Shown one piece after another: positions 31,937 through 43,188 of a stretch of DNA of 64,000 nt (position 1 is the first letter of the stretch; each line of letters opens with the position of its first letter). Source of the DNA: Neocallimastix lanati (nom. inval.) (lineage: Eukaryota; Neocallimastigomycota; Neocallimastigomycetes; Neocallimastigales; Neocallimastigaceae); the NCBI GenBank assembly GCA_016946835.1, contig JACVTC010000060.1:972542-1036541 (forward strand), read 5' to 3'. The position numbers and the translations under genes are program-made. The notes beneath the pieces were generated by a model. The model ran no database searches. It was not told the origin of the DNA and saw nothing but the letters and a program-made list of their open reading frames with translations.

Positions 31937-33451
31937 GATACGGGCTGGGGTTGAAACACTAAGATATTCAAAACAAAAAAAAAAATAAATATTAACACAT
32001 AACTATAAAAATAAATTTGGAAACAAGAAAAAAAAAATTAAATTTTAAAATATTCTTTATTTAAATTTAAAATTAAAATTATTTGTTCTCCGTATTAAAA
32101 AGAAAGAAATTTATTCTTCTTTTTATACTTTTATTTTAATACATTTTATTTATTATTAATATATTCTTTATAAAAAAAAACTATTATAACTATTTTATTT
32201 TAATTTTTAACTATTATTTTAAATTATTTTTTAAAAAAAAAAAAAAATAACATTTATTAAATTAAAATATAAAAAATTAATTTGGAGCTTGTATCACGAA
32301 GAGCATTCCGGGCGGTAGCTTCTTCTTGATATTGTTATTCAGAGAGAGAATTATACATAATTGATATTTTCTGTATTTTAGATCATTTTTATTATTGGAA
32401 TTCTTCTGTATTTTAGTTTATTTTTATTTTAATAAAGATTTAATTTATTTTTAATTTTTGTTTTATTTTTAGTTTATTTCAAAGGTTTTAGAAAATATTA
32501 TACAGAAACTTATAATTCTGTATTTTACATCAAATATTTATTGAAATAGGTTTTTATTATTCTTAATATAAAAATAAGAATTAGTAATGATTTAAATATT
32601 ATATAATTTTTAATAAGAATATTTAGTAATAATTTTTATTATATTTAATATTAATAAAATATTTAATAATTATTTTTATTAGATTTGATATTAATAAAAG
32701 ATTTTAATAAGAATATTTAATAATAATTTTTATTATAAAAGATTTTAATAAGAATATTTAATAATAATTTTTATTATATTTGATATTAATAAAAGATTTT
32801 AATAAGAATATTTAATAATAATTTTTATTATATTTGATATTAATAAAAGATTTTAATAAGAATATTTAATAATAATTTTTATTAGATTTGATATTAATAA
32901 AAGAATTTTATAAGAATATTTAATAATAATTTTTATTATAAAAGATTTTAATAAGAATATTTAATAATAATTTTTATTATATTTAATATTAATAAAAGAT
33001 TTTTATTAGAATATTTAATAATTTTTATTATATTTGATATTAATAAAAGATTTTAATAAGAATATTTAATAATAATTTTTATTATATTTAATATTAATAA
33101 AAGAATTTTATAAAAATATTTAGTAATAATTTTTATTATAAAAGATTTAATAAGAATATTTAATAATAATTTTTATTATATTTGATATTAATAAAAGATT
33201 TTAATAAGAATATTTAATAATAATTTTTATTATATTTAATATTAATAAAAGAAATTTATAAGAATATTTAATAATAATTTTTATTATATTTAATATTAAT
33301 AAAAGAAATTTATAAGAATATTTAATAATAATTTTTATTATATTTGATATTAATAAAAGATTTTAATAAGAATATTTAATAATAATTTTATTTTATTATT
33401 ATTAAGAGTATTTAATAGGAAATACAAGGTATTTAGTGACACCCCGTATCA
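31937..33451. mobile_element. Unit F: 1.5-kb element with imperfect inverted ends
   Basis: Begins TGATACGGGCTGGGG and ends GTGACACCCCGTATCA; the ends are inverted relative to each other over at least 9 bp and loosely further. A segment ATTCCGGGCGGTAGC near 32310 resembles the region around the element A primer site. The right half is a minisatellite. It may be a remnant LTR element or a fold-back transposon; no ORF is present. Confidence 0.45.
32590..33412 (+). repeat. About 54-bp minisatellite
   Basis: Roughly 15 units built on TTTTAATAAGAATATTTAA, TAATTTTTATTATATTTGA and TATTAATAAAAGA. Some units lack the middle part, giving long and short variants. Confidence 0.9.
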
Positions 33452-33455
33452 TATT

Positions 33456-33986
33456 TGTTGAGGTTCATATTAGAAAAGGAGTGTGAACATTAAATAAATA
33501 GATAAATTAAATAACTATTAAATTACACTAAAAGAATTTATTATTACACATTATAAATTTTATTTAAAGAATTATTATTAAAAATATTTATTATTTATAA
33601 ATTATATAATTATTTTATTGTTAAAAATAACTTTATTAATATTAATATTTATTATTATAACAATATGGGAAACCTTTCAATTATTATTACTATTTCATTA
33701 TTACTACTATTTTTACTATTTCTTTCCTCAGAAAGGCCCCCTTCATAAAATAATATGGATAATACATATTTTATATTATTTAATTACATTATTAAAACCA
33801 ATCATATAAATTAATTAATTACATAAATTTAATATTTAAAATAATAAAATATAATTAATATATAAAAAAAATTATTATATAGAATATAAGAAAATTATTA
33901 ATAGTAAAGAATATAATAATATATTTTTATATAATAAATTATTAAAAATTTAATTAAAAATATCATTATTATTCTATTCTTTATCA
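33456..33986 (-). repeat. 3' LTR of element B
   Basis: 531 bp, TGTTGAGGTTCAT to TTCTTTATCA. The small ORFs in this and the partner LTR are low complexity. Confidence 0.92.
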
Positions 33987-33998
33987 TAATGCCCCCGC
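33987..33998 (-). promoter_or_regulatory. Polypurine tract of element B
   Basis: Minus-strand AGCGGGGGCAT directly precedes the 3' LTR. Confidence 0.6.
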
Positions 33999-34054
33999 TA
34001 AAACTTTTGCTATACTATAGCAAAGGCAAATTTTCTTATATTATTAACTAAATA

Positions 34055-34104
<50 letters not shown>

Positions 34105-34332
34105 AACTATATAACTAAATAAAAATATAAATTTTTTTTTTTTATATATAATATTACCATTATTTCTTAAATTTAAAAATTTTTATATATTTTAAAATAT
34201 ATTTTAATATATGTATTAATTGAAATATTTAAATTAAATAATTTAATTTATATATTACCATATATTAAAAATTCTTCATAATAATTTTTAAAAGTTCCAA
34301 AAATTTCAGGATCAACTTGGATTGTACCAAAA

Positions 34333-34378
<46 letters not shown>

Positions 34379-34419
34379 TCATATTCTTTCTTTCAATTCT
34401 TGTTATATTCTTCGTTAGA

Positions 34420-35130
34420 TTCTATATCTTCGCGTGTTACTTTAACAATGAACTTTGAAACTTCTTTTTCTTCTTTCATTTAGATACTAATCCTTTTTAA
34501 TTTTTTTTTTTTTTTATTTATTCATATAATAATTTCTTATTCCATTAATTTAAAATTATTATATAACATATTTTGAAGGTTATAATGAATTCTCTAAATC
34601 AGTGATTTTAACATTATGTTTAAACTTTAATAATTCAATTTATGAAACTAATTGAAATTTCCATTTAAAATATCACTAATTTATTTTTATTATTATTTTT
34701 TTTTTTTTTATTTTTAATTATTTTTTTAAATTACTACTTTTACCAAGTTTCAAAGATTCAATTTCACAATTTAATTTATTAATTTTCTTGGATTGTGAAG
34801 AATTGTTTCTTTTTTAATATTTTCCTTTTTCAATTATTGAATTGTTCTCTTCCTGAATTAAGAATATTTATGTTATCTTTATAGGGATTTTTCTTACTAA
34901 TATTTTCTTCTTTTTTTTTGTAATTTGAATAAAATTATCTTCTTCAAAAATAATTTTCTCTTTTTATTTTTCTATAATTTGAATAATATTATATTCTTCA
35001 AAAATATTTTTCTTTAATTCACTTTTTTAATTCACTTATTTTATCTTTCAATTCAGTTATGCTTTGCATTAATAATTCTTCGTTTAAGATAACATCTGGA
35101 ACTTGTTCTTCTCATATTTTGTTTAATTCT
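34420..35130 (-). pseudogene. Decayed coding remnant inside element B
   Basis: Minus-strand codons such as EEQVPDVILNEELLMQS, ITELKDKISELKK and, in another frame, MKEEKEVSKFIVKVTREDI show former coding sequence with coiled-coil composition. It is now interrupted by many stops and frameshifts. The original protein cannot be named; a Gag-like or helper protein is possible. Confidence 0.35.
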
Positions 35131-35459
35131 TAAAATGCTTAATGTAATTATATAATTTATTAAATTCCACAACTGGAATTCTAATTATTGATCATAAAAA
35201 AAAAATATAAAATTTATTATGTTCTAATAAATTTTCAATTAATGTAATTATATAAACACTAAATAATATAATAAATATTATTATTTCTTAAAAATATATT
35301 GTAAATTATTTTTTTTTTTCTATAATTTCTTCAAAATTTGTAATATTTTAAGTATTAATTTTATATTATAAACTAAATATAAATTATTTTAAATTAAAAT
35401 TTTAAAATTATTCAATGTTTATTATATTGGAACTACCGCAGTAAACCAATATATTGTTA

Positions 35460-35625
35460 ACTTTCTTCAAGTTCGAAAATCCTTTTTCGACACCCAAGAA
35501 AGTTTTTAAATAATTTTTATTTATTTATTCCTTCAAGTTCGGTACTCTCTGTCCGACACTTAAGGATTAAAAAAAAAATTATTATACTTACCTTCAGGCT
35601 CAGCACTCTCTGGCTGACCACCTAA
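35460..35625 (-). promoter_or_regulatory. Three consecutive covarying hairpins in element B leader
   Basis: Three similar units, about 35469-35505, 35553-35565 extended outward, and 35592-35622, share the pattern CTTCA-R-G-Y-TC...GAC. Their inner stems differ by paired changes: TTCGAAAA/TTTTTCGA, GTTCGG/CCGAC and GCTCAGC/GCTGACC. They lie about 220-400 nt downstream of the PBS in element orientation, where LTR elements keep packaging or dimerisation signals. Function is inferred. Confidence 0.5.
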
Positions 35626-35841
35626 CTAAAAAAAAATATAATTATTAAATTGAATTCATTTTAAAATAATTCAATTTTTAACAATTCAATTTTAAATTTA
35701 TATATATTATTTTTTACTTAAATTATTACTAAAATTTTATAATTAAATTTATAATTTCTTTGTATTATTATTATGATCATTTAATTTTATATTATATTAT
35801 ATTCTATTATTTTTCTTATCTATTCATCAATGTTTTCACAC

Positions 35842-35859
35842 TCCCCGATATCTCCACCA
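35842..35859 (-). promoter_or_regulatory. Primer binding site of element B
   Basis: Minus-strand TGGTGGAGATATCGGGG lies 7 nt after the 5' LTR. Its first nine bases equal those of the element A PBS and complement the tRNA-Trp 3' end with CCA. Confidence 0.6.
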
Positions 35860-35866
35860 ATTTTTA

Positions 35867-36397
35867 TGTTGAGGTTCATATTAGAAAAGGAGTGTGAACA
35901 TTAAATAAATAGATAAATTAAATAACTATTAAATTACACTAAAAGAATTTATTATTACACATTATAAATTTTATTTAAAGAATTATTATTAAAAATATTT
36001 ATTATTTATAAATTATATAATTATTTTATTGTTAAAAATAACTTTATTAATATTAATATTTATTATTATAACAATATGGGAAACCTTTCAATTATTATTA
36101 CTATTTCATTATTACTACTATTTTTACTATTTCTTTCCTCAGAAAGGCCCCCTTCATAAAATAATATGGATAATACATATTTTATATTATTTAATTACAT
36201 TATTAAAACCAATCATATAAATTAATTAATTACATAAATTTAATATTTAAAATAATAAAATATAATTAATATATAAAAAAAATTATTATATAGAATATAA
36301 GAAAATTATTAATAGTAAAGAATATAATAATATATTTTTATATAATAAATTATTAAAAATTTAATTAAAAATATCATTATTATTCTATTCTTTATCA
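35867..36397 (-). repeat. 5' LTR of element B
   Basis: 531 bp, indistinguishable by eye from 33456-33986. Confidence 0.92.
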
Positions 36398-36412
36398 TAT
36401 TTTTTAAAAGAA

Positions 36413-36484
36413 GGAGGGTTGGCGCAACGGTAGCGCGTCCGCCTCCAGAGCGGAAGGTTGGGTGTTCGAATCACTCACTCTCCA
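36413..36484 (+). tRNA. tRNA-Trp (CCA), copy 3
   Basis: Identical to the other copies. Element B ends 15 nt upstream, and a LINE fragment begins behind the T run. Confidence 0.96.
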
Positions 36485-36960
36485 TTTTTTTAAAATTATT
36501 TTTTTTTTAAATTTGACATTAGTATTTCTATCAAAAGAAAAATCGTCTCAGAAGATTGCCCTAATTGTAGCCCATGTTGTGATGTTAGAGTACCTAGTTT
36601 TTCTCAATGGATTTTTGTTTGTAAAGAATTGGAAAATTACAGAAATAAATCTTTACTTTTTCTAGATGATCTGAATTGTTTTGGTTTTATTAATAGTGAA
36701 GAATGAGTTAGTTTCTCTATTTCTATCAGAGAAATCTGTCTGAGAATAAAAAATTTTTTTAATAATAACTTTACATTTGTAGCTTTTTTTTTAGAAAAGC
36801 ATTATGATTCAGTCCCTATTTTACAATATTTTTAACGGAATTGTTGCATCTCAGATATTCCTGGTTTAAATATTTTAATTTTTTTTCTTTTCTGATAAAA
36901 AATTAAATTATAAAATTATATATGATAATAAAAAATATTTAAAAATTCATTTTTAACATT
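36485..36960 (+). pseudogene. LINE 3' fragment behind tRNA-Trp 3
   Basis: The best-preserved of the short tails: a continuous frame reads SIKRKIVSEDCPNCSPCC, then VPSFSQWIFVCKELENY, then RNKSLLFLDDLNCFGFINSEE and a stop near 36707. The Cys/Cys/His-type spacing matches LINE RT C-terminal fingers, although Gln replaces His in this copy. The hairpin TTTCTCT/AGAGAAA follows. Confidence 0.6.
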
Positions 36961-39239
36961 AAATCAGACTTAATTATCTAAATCTTAAATAATTTTACCT
37001 TAATAAAATTAAAATTAATCATGATCTTCTAGAAAATTTGTATTTCTAGAAAAATATTATAACAATTTTAAAAAAGACAACTTTTAATAATCTTATTCCT
37101 ATCAATGATATTATTTCTTTATTTTCTTTATTGTTATTCTTTTATTTCTTCATTATTCCGTTATTTCTATAATCAAATATAAATATTTTATTTCTTTTAA
37201 TATAAAATACTTATTCTTTTATTCCTTTTAATATAAAATATTTATTCATTTATTTCTTTTAATATAAATTATTTATTCGTTTATTTCTTTTTCTTACTAA
37301 AATTATAATTATTTTAAATTCATTCAAAAATATAAATACTTGTAAATATTTTTTTAATTATTCTTTGTTATTATTAAATTTTTAAATTAATAAAATAATA
37401 AATAATAACCAAAATAAAATAAATAATATTAATTAGATAATTTACTTAAATAAAAATTAATAAAGATTAATAGTAATAATTAATTAGCACGATAATTAAA
37501 TAAATATAAAACAAAATAGCTTAATAAAATTATTAATTTTAGCTATCATTTAGGATAGTTTAGAATTAGTAAAATAGATTAATAGTATAAATAATTTATT
37601 CTATATAATTATTACGATAAATAATTAAAATAATTAATAAAATTTTATTTTATACAAAATTAATAAACAAGTTAATAATAAAATTTAATAACAAAAATTT
37701 AATAAATATAAAAATTGATAATTCATTTAATATGTAATTAAATAATTATTAATTTAGTTAATAAAAATAGTTTATAATTATAAAATAATTATTAAACTAG
37801 AAAATATTTGTAATAATAAATAACAAATAATAAATAATAAATAATAAATAATAAATAATAAATAATAAATAATAAATAATAATAATAAGTAATAATAAAT
37901 AATAATAATAAATAATAAAATATAAAATAATTTTTGATAGGAAATTACTGTTAAATTTTTTGGGTTTAGTTTGTGAGAAAGGTTACGATTGCCTAAAGAT
38001 TCTCGAGTTTGGTTTAAATTGGTCAGGTCAAGATTTTCGTATTAATTATTACAATTCATTAATTTTAAATAATAAATGACATACACAAAGTTTTATAATT
38101 AAGAATTCAATTTTAAAAATTTATGTTTTATTAGAACTTTATTTAATATATATTTTAATAATAAAATTTACTAAGATTAATATTAAGAATTATTATTGTT
38201 ATAATTAATATATTAAGGTTATGTTAATAGTTTAATGGACTAATTAGTTAATAATCTTACAAAAATTTCAAAGGATAGAATTTCAATTCCTTCTTATAAT
38301 AAACTAAAATAATAATAAACAATATAATTAAATAATACATTTTAATCTTAATATGTTCGTACATTTATATAAACTATATAAAATATAATAATAAAATAAT
38401 ATTGATAAAATCTTTTAATAAAATAGCTATATAATTAATGATAAAACAATTTAATGATAAAACAATTTAATAATAAAACAATTTAATAATAAAACAATTT
38501 AATAATCAAGTAATATAAAATTAAATAAAAATAAAATTAATTAAAATATTAAAACTAAATAAAAGTCTCTTTTGGAAATCTTTAGAATTATATAGAATTC
38601 CTTTGAGTCTTTTATAAAATAATTGAATATATAATATTATAATAATTTATATAAAACTTATAAACTTATTTAAAATATCATAAACTATTGCTAATTACTA
38701 ATTCTGCATTTATAAATTATTAATATTTGTTTATAAGAATTATTAATATAAATTCAAGTTAAAGATTTTATCTATATAAATTAATAATTAGTATTTTAGG
38801 GTCTTATTTAAAAAAAATTAAATTATTTTTTATAATTAAAATTTCTTTAAAGTTTAATATCTAGTCCCCTAGTGGTCCAATAGGGTTGAAATTAATATAT
38901 GTTGTAGTTCTCAGTCGTATCTTTCCAATGAATATATTTATGAATATCAATATAATATTTCCATTCTTTGTCGAGTTATTATTATTTTTCTTCTAAATAT
39001 TTTTTTCAATTTCTTAAGGGTTAAATTAAATTAAAATATCTTTAATAAATGAGTCCAAACCCTTTGGTTTCTAATTATTCAATATTCCATTTATATAATT
39101 AAAATCGAATTAAAAATAATTTTTGTCAATAAGGAAATTAAATTTCAATTGATTTATTAGTAAATTTTAATTCTAAATCCACTATTGTATTCGTGACAAT
39201 TTCCACTTTTAGAATAATTTCTAAATTAAGGTAATTGTT
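36961..39239. repeat. Array spacer and conserved noncoding segment, copy 2
   Basis: AT-rich spacer, an AAT microsatellite (about 37805-37920), then the conserved segment from about 37957 to 39190 (homologous to 15316-16512), then a diverged array box (39190-39239) that is cut by LTR-D. Confidence 0.75.
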
Positions 39240-39954
39240 TGTTGAAATTATAACTGAATTGAAATCTCAATTTCAGTTATTTACATTTCAATAATTAAAA
39301 ATATTATTTATTTAATTATAAATAATATATATATTTAAATAAGTAATAATTAATATAAATACTTGTTTAATATTTAAAGGGTTATCTTAGGCCTAATAAT
39401 CCTGAGAATATTAATAAATAAGGTTTATATTAATAATTAATTTCAATGATACATTTGACGTCACGTGTATTTTATTTATATTATGTTTTTATATATGTTT
39501 ACAACATATCTATATTAAATTCAATTATTCAAATTAATTATATAATTAAATTTATCCTTATATTTTATTATTATTTATATTACTATATTATTACTATCCT
39601 ATAATTAAATATTATTATTATGTAACTTACAAAGTATAAAAGAAAGATGTAAAAATCTATCTTTTATGTTCTTTGTAAGGTTATTGTAAAATTACCTTAA
39701 TAGTAATATATTATAGATATTTTATTATTAAATAAAATCAATAAATTTAAAATCAAATTAATTTGATAATTCTAATTATCAAAGTTTATTATAAATAAAA
39801 TTTTATTAAACTAAACATTTAAATATTTATTATTATTATTATTATATATCTATATAGTATATTACTATATAGACATATCGACTTAGTGAATATTTTTATT
39901 AAAACATATTATTTTATTTAAATTTAAATTATAAATTATATCAAAATCTTAACA
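39240..39954 (-). repeat. Solo LTR, family D, inverted copy
   Basis: TGTTGAAATTATAACTG to AATCTTAACA. The CRE-type site TGACGTCA is at 39456-39463 and the conserved inverted repeat at 39626-39679. The flanks TTGTT / TTGTG are a 4-of-5 duplication inside the array box. Confidence 0.85.
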
Positions 39955-39957
39955 TTG

Positions 39958-40032
39958 TGCTTTTTACAATTTTTACAATTTTTACAATTTTTACAATTTT
40001 TACAATTTTTACAATTTTTACAATTTTTACAG
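39958..40032 (+). repeat. 9-bp tandem repeat TTTTTACAA
   Basis: About eight copies expand a single TTTTTACAATTTTT stretch present upstream of tRNA-Trp 5. They lie between LTR-D and LTR-A. Confidence 0.9.
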
Positions 40033-40035
40033 TTT

Positions 40036-40596
40036 TGGTACGTTATTTTTATATATTGTACCTTTTATATGATTTGGGGAAAGCAAGTTGTAAAATTATA
40101 AAATAATATATTCTAATAAAAGAAATAAATAAAAAAATTATAACACAAAATTAATAATAAATTTTTAATAAATAATAATGTGTTACTTTTAAGTCTTTAT
40201 TTTATTTATTAAGTTTTGTTCTTTAAATAAGTACATTTAATTTTATTATAACTTTATTATATCTTTAAATTTATATTTTAATAATAATATTAACCAAAAT
40301 ATCCTAAATATTTATTCACCCGAATAAATATTTTATAATTCCTATTCTAACTATTATATTCTTTAAAGATATTAGATTATTAAGTTCCTCTTTTGTTAAT
40401 ATTTTATCTTTCACTTATTTTTATACTATAATTTATCTTAATTCTTATTGGTTATCTATTAATTAAAATTATTTTTATTAATATTATATTTTTATATACT
40501 AATTAAACCTTATACCTATTATAATAAAATAACTAAAGAATTATTTATTTTCTTATATTTTTAATAATTTATTCTATTTTAGTGAGTAACGTATCA
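40036..40596 (-). repeat. Solo LTR of element A
   Basis: 561 bp, TGGTACGTTA to GTAACGTATCA, nearly identical to the LTRs of element A. The flanks are GTTT / ATTT. It ends 15 nt upstream of tRNA-Trp 4. Confidence 0.92.
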
Positions 40597-40611
40597 ATTT
40601 TTTCAAGCAAG

Positions 40612-40683
40612 GGAGGGTTGGCGCAACGGTAGCGCGTCCGCCTCCAGAGCGGAAGGTTGGGTGTTCGAATCACTCACTCTCCA
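40612..40683 (+). tRNA. tRNA-Trp (CCA), copy 4
   Basis: Identical to the other copies, with a T run directly after it. Confidence 0.96.
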
Positions 40684-41576
40684 TTTTTTTTTTTTAAATT
40701 TGATAGTAATATTTCTATTAAAAGAAAAATAATATCAGAAGATTGCCCTTATTGTAGCCCATGTTGTGGTGTTAGTGTACCTAGTTTTTCTCAATGGATT
40801 TTTGCATGTAAAGCATTGGAAAATTACAGAAAAAAATCTTTACCTTATCTTACGACATTTTTTTTATAGAATTGGTGCATCTCGGATATTTGTAGTTTAA
40901 ATATTTTAATTTTTTATTTTTCTTTTCTGATAACGAATTATATTATAAAATCAAATTTTATAATAAAAAATTATCTATAAATTAATTTTTAACCTTAAAT
41001 CAGATTAAATTATCTAAACCTTAAATAATTCTACCTTAATAAAAATAAAATTAAAATTAATCACGATCTTCTAGAATAATTGTATTTCTTGAAAAATATT
41101 ATAACAATTTTAAAAGACAACTTTTATTAATCTTATTCTTATCAATAACATTATTTCTTTATTTTCTTTATTGTTTCTATTATTTTTTTATTATTCCTTT
41201 ATTTCTATAATCAAATATAATTATTTTTTTTTTTCTTTTTCTTACCAAAATTATAAATTCATTTAATGTGTAAGTAATTATTTAGTTAATAAAAATAGTT
41301 TATAATTATAGAATAATTATTAAACTAGAAAATAAAATAATAATAGTAAATAATAATAATAAATAATAATAATAAATAATAATAAATAATAATAAATAAT
41401 AATAAATAATAATAATAAATAATAATAATAAATAATAATAATAAATAATAATAATAAATATTAATAATAAATAATAATAATAAATAATAATAAATAATAA
41501 TAATAATAATAATAAATAATAATTGAAAATAATAAATTATAAAATAATATTTGATAGGCAATTACTACTGATAAAA
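40684..41576 (+). pseudogene. LINE 3' fragment and spacer behind tRNA-Trp 4
   Basis: A frame starting inside the tRNA reads ISIKRKIISEDCPYCSPCC, GVSVPSFSQWIFACKALEN and YRKKSLPYL before it is truncated near 40870 by an internal deletion. AT-rich spacer and an AAT microsatellite (about 41330-41530) follow. Confidence 0.58.
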
Positions 41577-43183
41577 TTTTTTGGTTTGGTTCTAATTAGA
41601 AAGATTACGGGTTGAGTTGCGTAAAGATTCTTAAATTTTGGGTTAAATTGGTCAGGTCAAGATGTTTGTATTAATTATAAAAATTAATTAAAACTAAATA
41701 ATTAATGACACACAAAGTTTTATTATTAAGAATTCAATCTTTAAGATTTATGTTTTATTAGAACTTTATTTAATATATTTTAATAATAAAATTTTCTAAA
41801 AATTAATATTAAGAATTATTAATTAATATTAAGAATTATTATTGTTATAATTAATATTAACATTATAGATTACGGTAAAGTTAAAGTTATTAATAAGGTT
41901 AATAATATTACAAAAATATTAAAGGATGGAATTTCAATTCCTTTTTATATTAAACTAAAATAATAATTAACAATATAATTAAGTAATACATTTTAATCTT
42001 AATATATTCATGCATGCACATAGACTATATAAAATATAATAATAAAATAATATTGATAAAATCTTTTAATAAAATAGCTATATAATTAATCATAAAGCAA
42101 TTTAATGATAAAACAATTTAATAATCAAGTAATATAAAATTAAATAAAAATAAAATTAAAATATTAAAACTAAATAAAAGTCTCTTTTGGAAATCTTTAG
42201 AATTATATAGAATTCCTTTGAATCTTTTATAAAATTATTGAATATATAATATTATAATAATTAATATAAAACTTATAAACTTATTTAAAATATCATAAAC
42301 TATTGCTAATTACTAATTCTACATTTTTAAATTATTAATATTTGTTTATAAGAATTAGTAATATAAATTCAAATTAAAGATTTTATCTACATATATTAAT
42401 AATTAATATTTTAGGATCTTATTTAATTTAAAAAAAAATTAAATTTTTTTTTATAATTAAAATTTCTTTAAAGTCCAATATCTCGTCTTCTAGTTGTCCA
42501 ATAGGGTTGAAATTAATATATGTTGTAGTTCTCAGTCGTATCTTTCCAATGAATATATTTATGAATATCAATATAATATTTACATTCTTTGTTGAGTTAT
42601 TATTATTTTTCTTCTAAATATTTTTTTCAATTTCTTAAGGGTTAAATTAAATTAAAATGGGAGAGTTGCATTTCCCCAAATTGCATTTCGCCAAGTGGCG
42701 TAGTATTAAAATGTTGCATTTCGCCATGTTGCATTTCGCCAAGTAGAGTATTGATATAAATAAAATGAATAAATAAATAAATATTAATTCAAAATATATT
42801 CTTTTTAAAATTGTTTTTATGCGATATTAATAATATTTAAGTTTATTTATTGATTTATTTATTTATTTAATAATTTTCAATTTGGCGAAATGCCACATTT
42901 TTTTAATATGCCACATGCTTTCAAAAAAATTGGCGAAATGCAATCTGGCGAAATGCAATTTGGCGAAATGCCCCACACCCAATTAAAATATCTTTAATAA
43001 ATGAGTCCAAACCCTTTGGTTTCTAATTATTTAATATTCCTAATATTTACTTATATAATTAAAATAGAATTAAAAATAATTTTTGTCAATAAGGAAATTA
43101 AATTTCAATAGATCTATTATTTCAATTGATCTATTTGTGAATTTTAATTCTAAATCCACTATTGTATTTATGACGATTTCCAT
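41577..43183. repeat. Conserved noncoding array segment, copy 3 (with MITE insert)
   Basis: Collinear with 37957-39190 and 15316-16512. It is split at 42659-42980 by a small DNA transposon. Confidence 0.75.
42659..42980. mobile_element. Mutator-like MITE, 322 bp
   Basis: The ends GGGAGAGTTGCATTTCCCC and (inverted) GGGTGTGGGGCATTTCGCC form terminal inverted repeats that contain several GCATTTCGCCA motifs. A perfect 9-bp duplication AATTAAAAT flanks it (42650-42658, 42981-42989), and the uninterrupted site exists near 39020-39045. The ends resemble those of the MULE at 49360, a likely transposase source. Confidence 0.9.
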
Positions 43184-43188
43184 TTTAG

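Larger units (their letters stand above)
33456..36397 (-). mobile_element. Non-autonomous LTR retrotransposon B
   Basis: Two 531-bp LTRs that look identical enclose a 1.88-kb internal region without gag or pol. The PBS (35842-35859) and PPT (33987-33998) are in the right places for minus-strand orientation. The 4-bp flank TATT is duplicated (33452-33455, 36398-36401). Identical LTRs mean recent movement, so an autonomous partner must supply proteins; element A is the best local candidate, given the similar PBS and PPT and the 4-bp duplication. It ends 15 nt upstream of tRNA-Trp 3. Confidence 0.88.

Noticed and set aside
33618-36220. Identical 63-codon ORFs at 33618-33809 and 36029-36220
   Set aside because: They lie in the two LTRs of element B and are low-complexity AT sequence, so identity only reflects the LTR pair.
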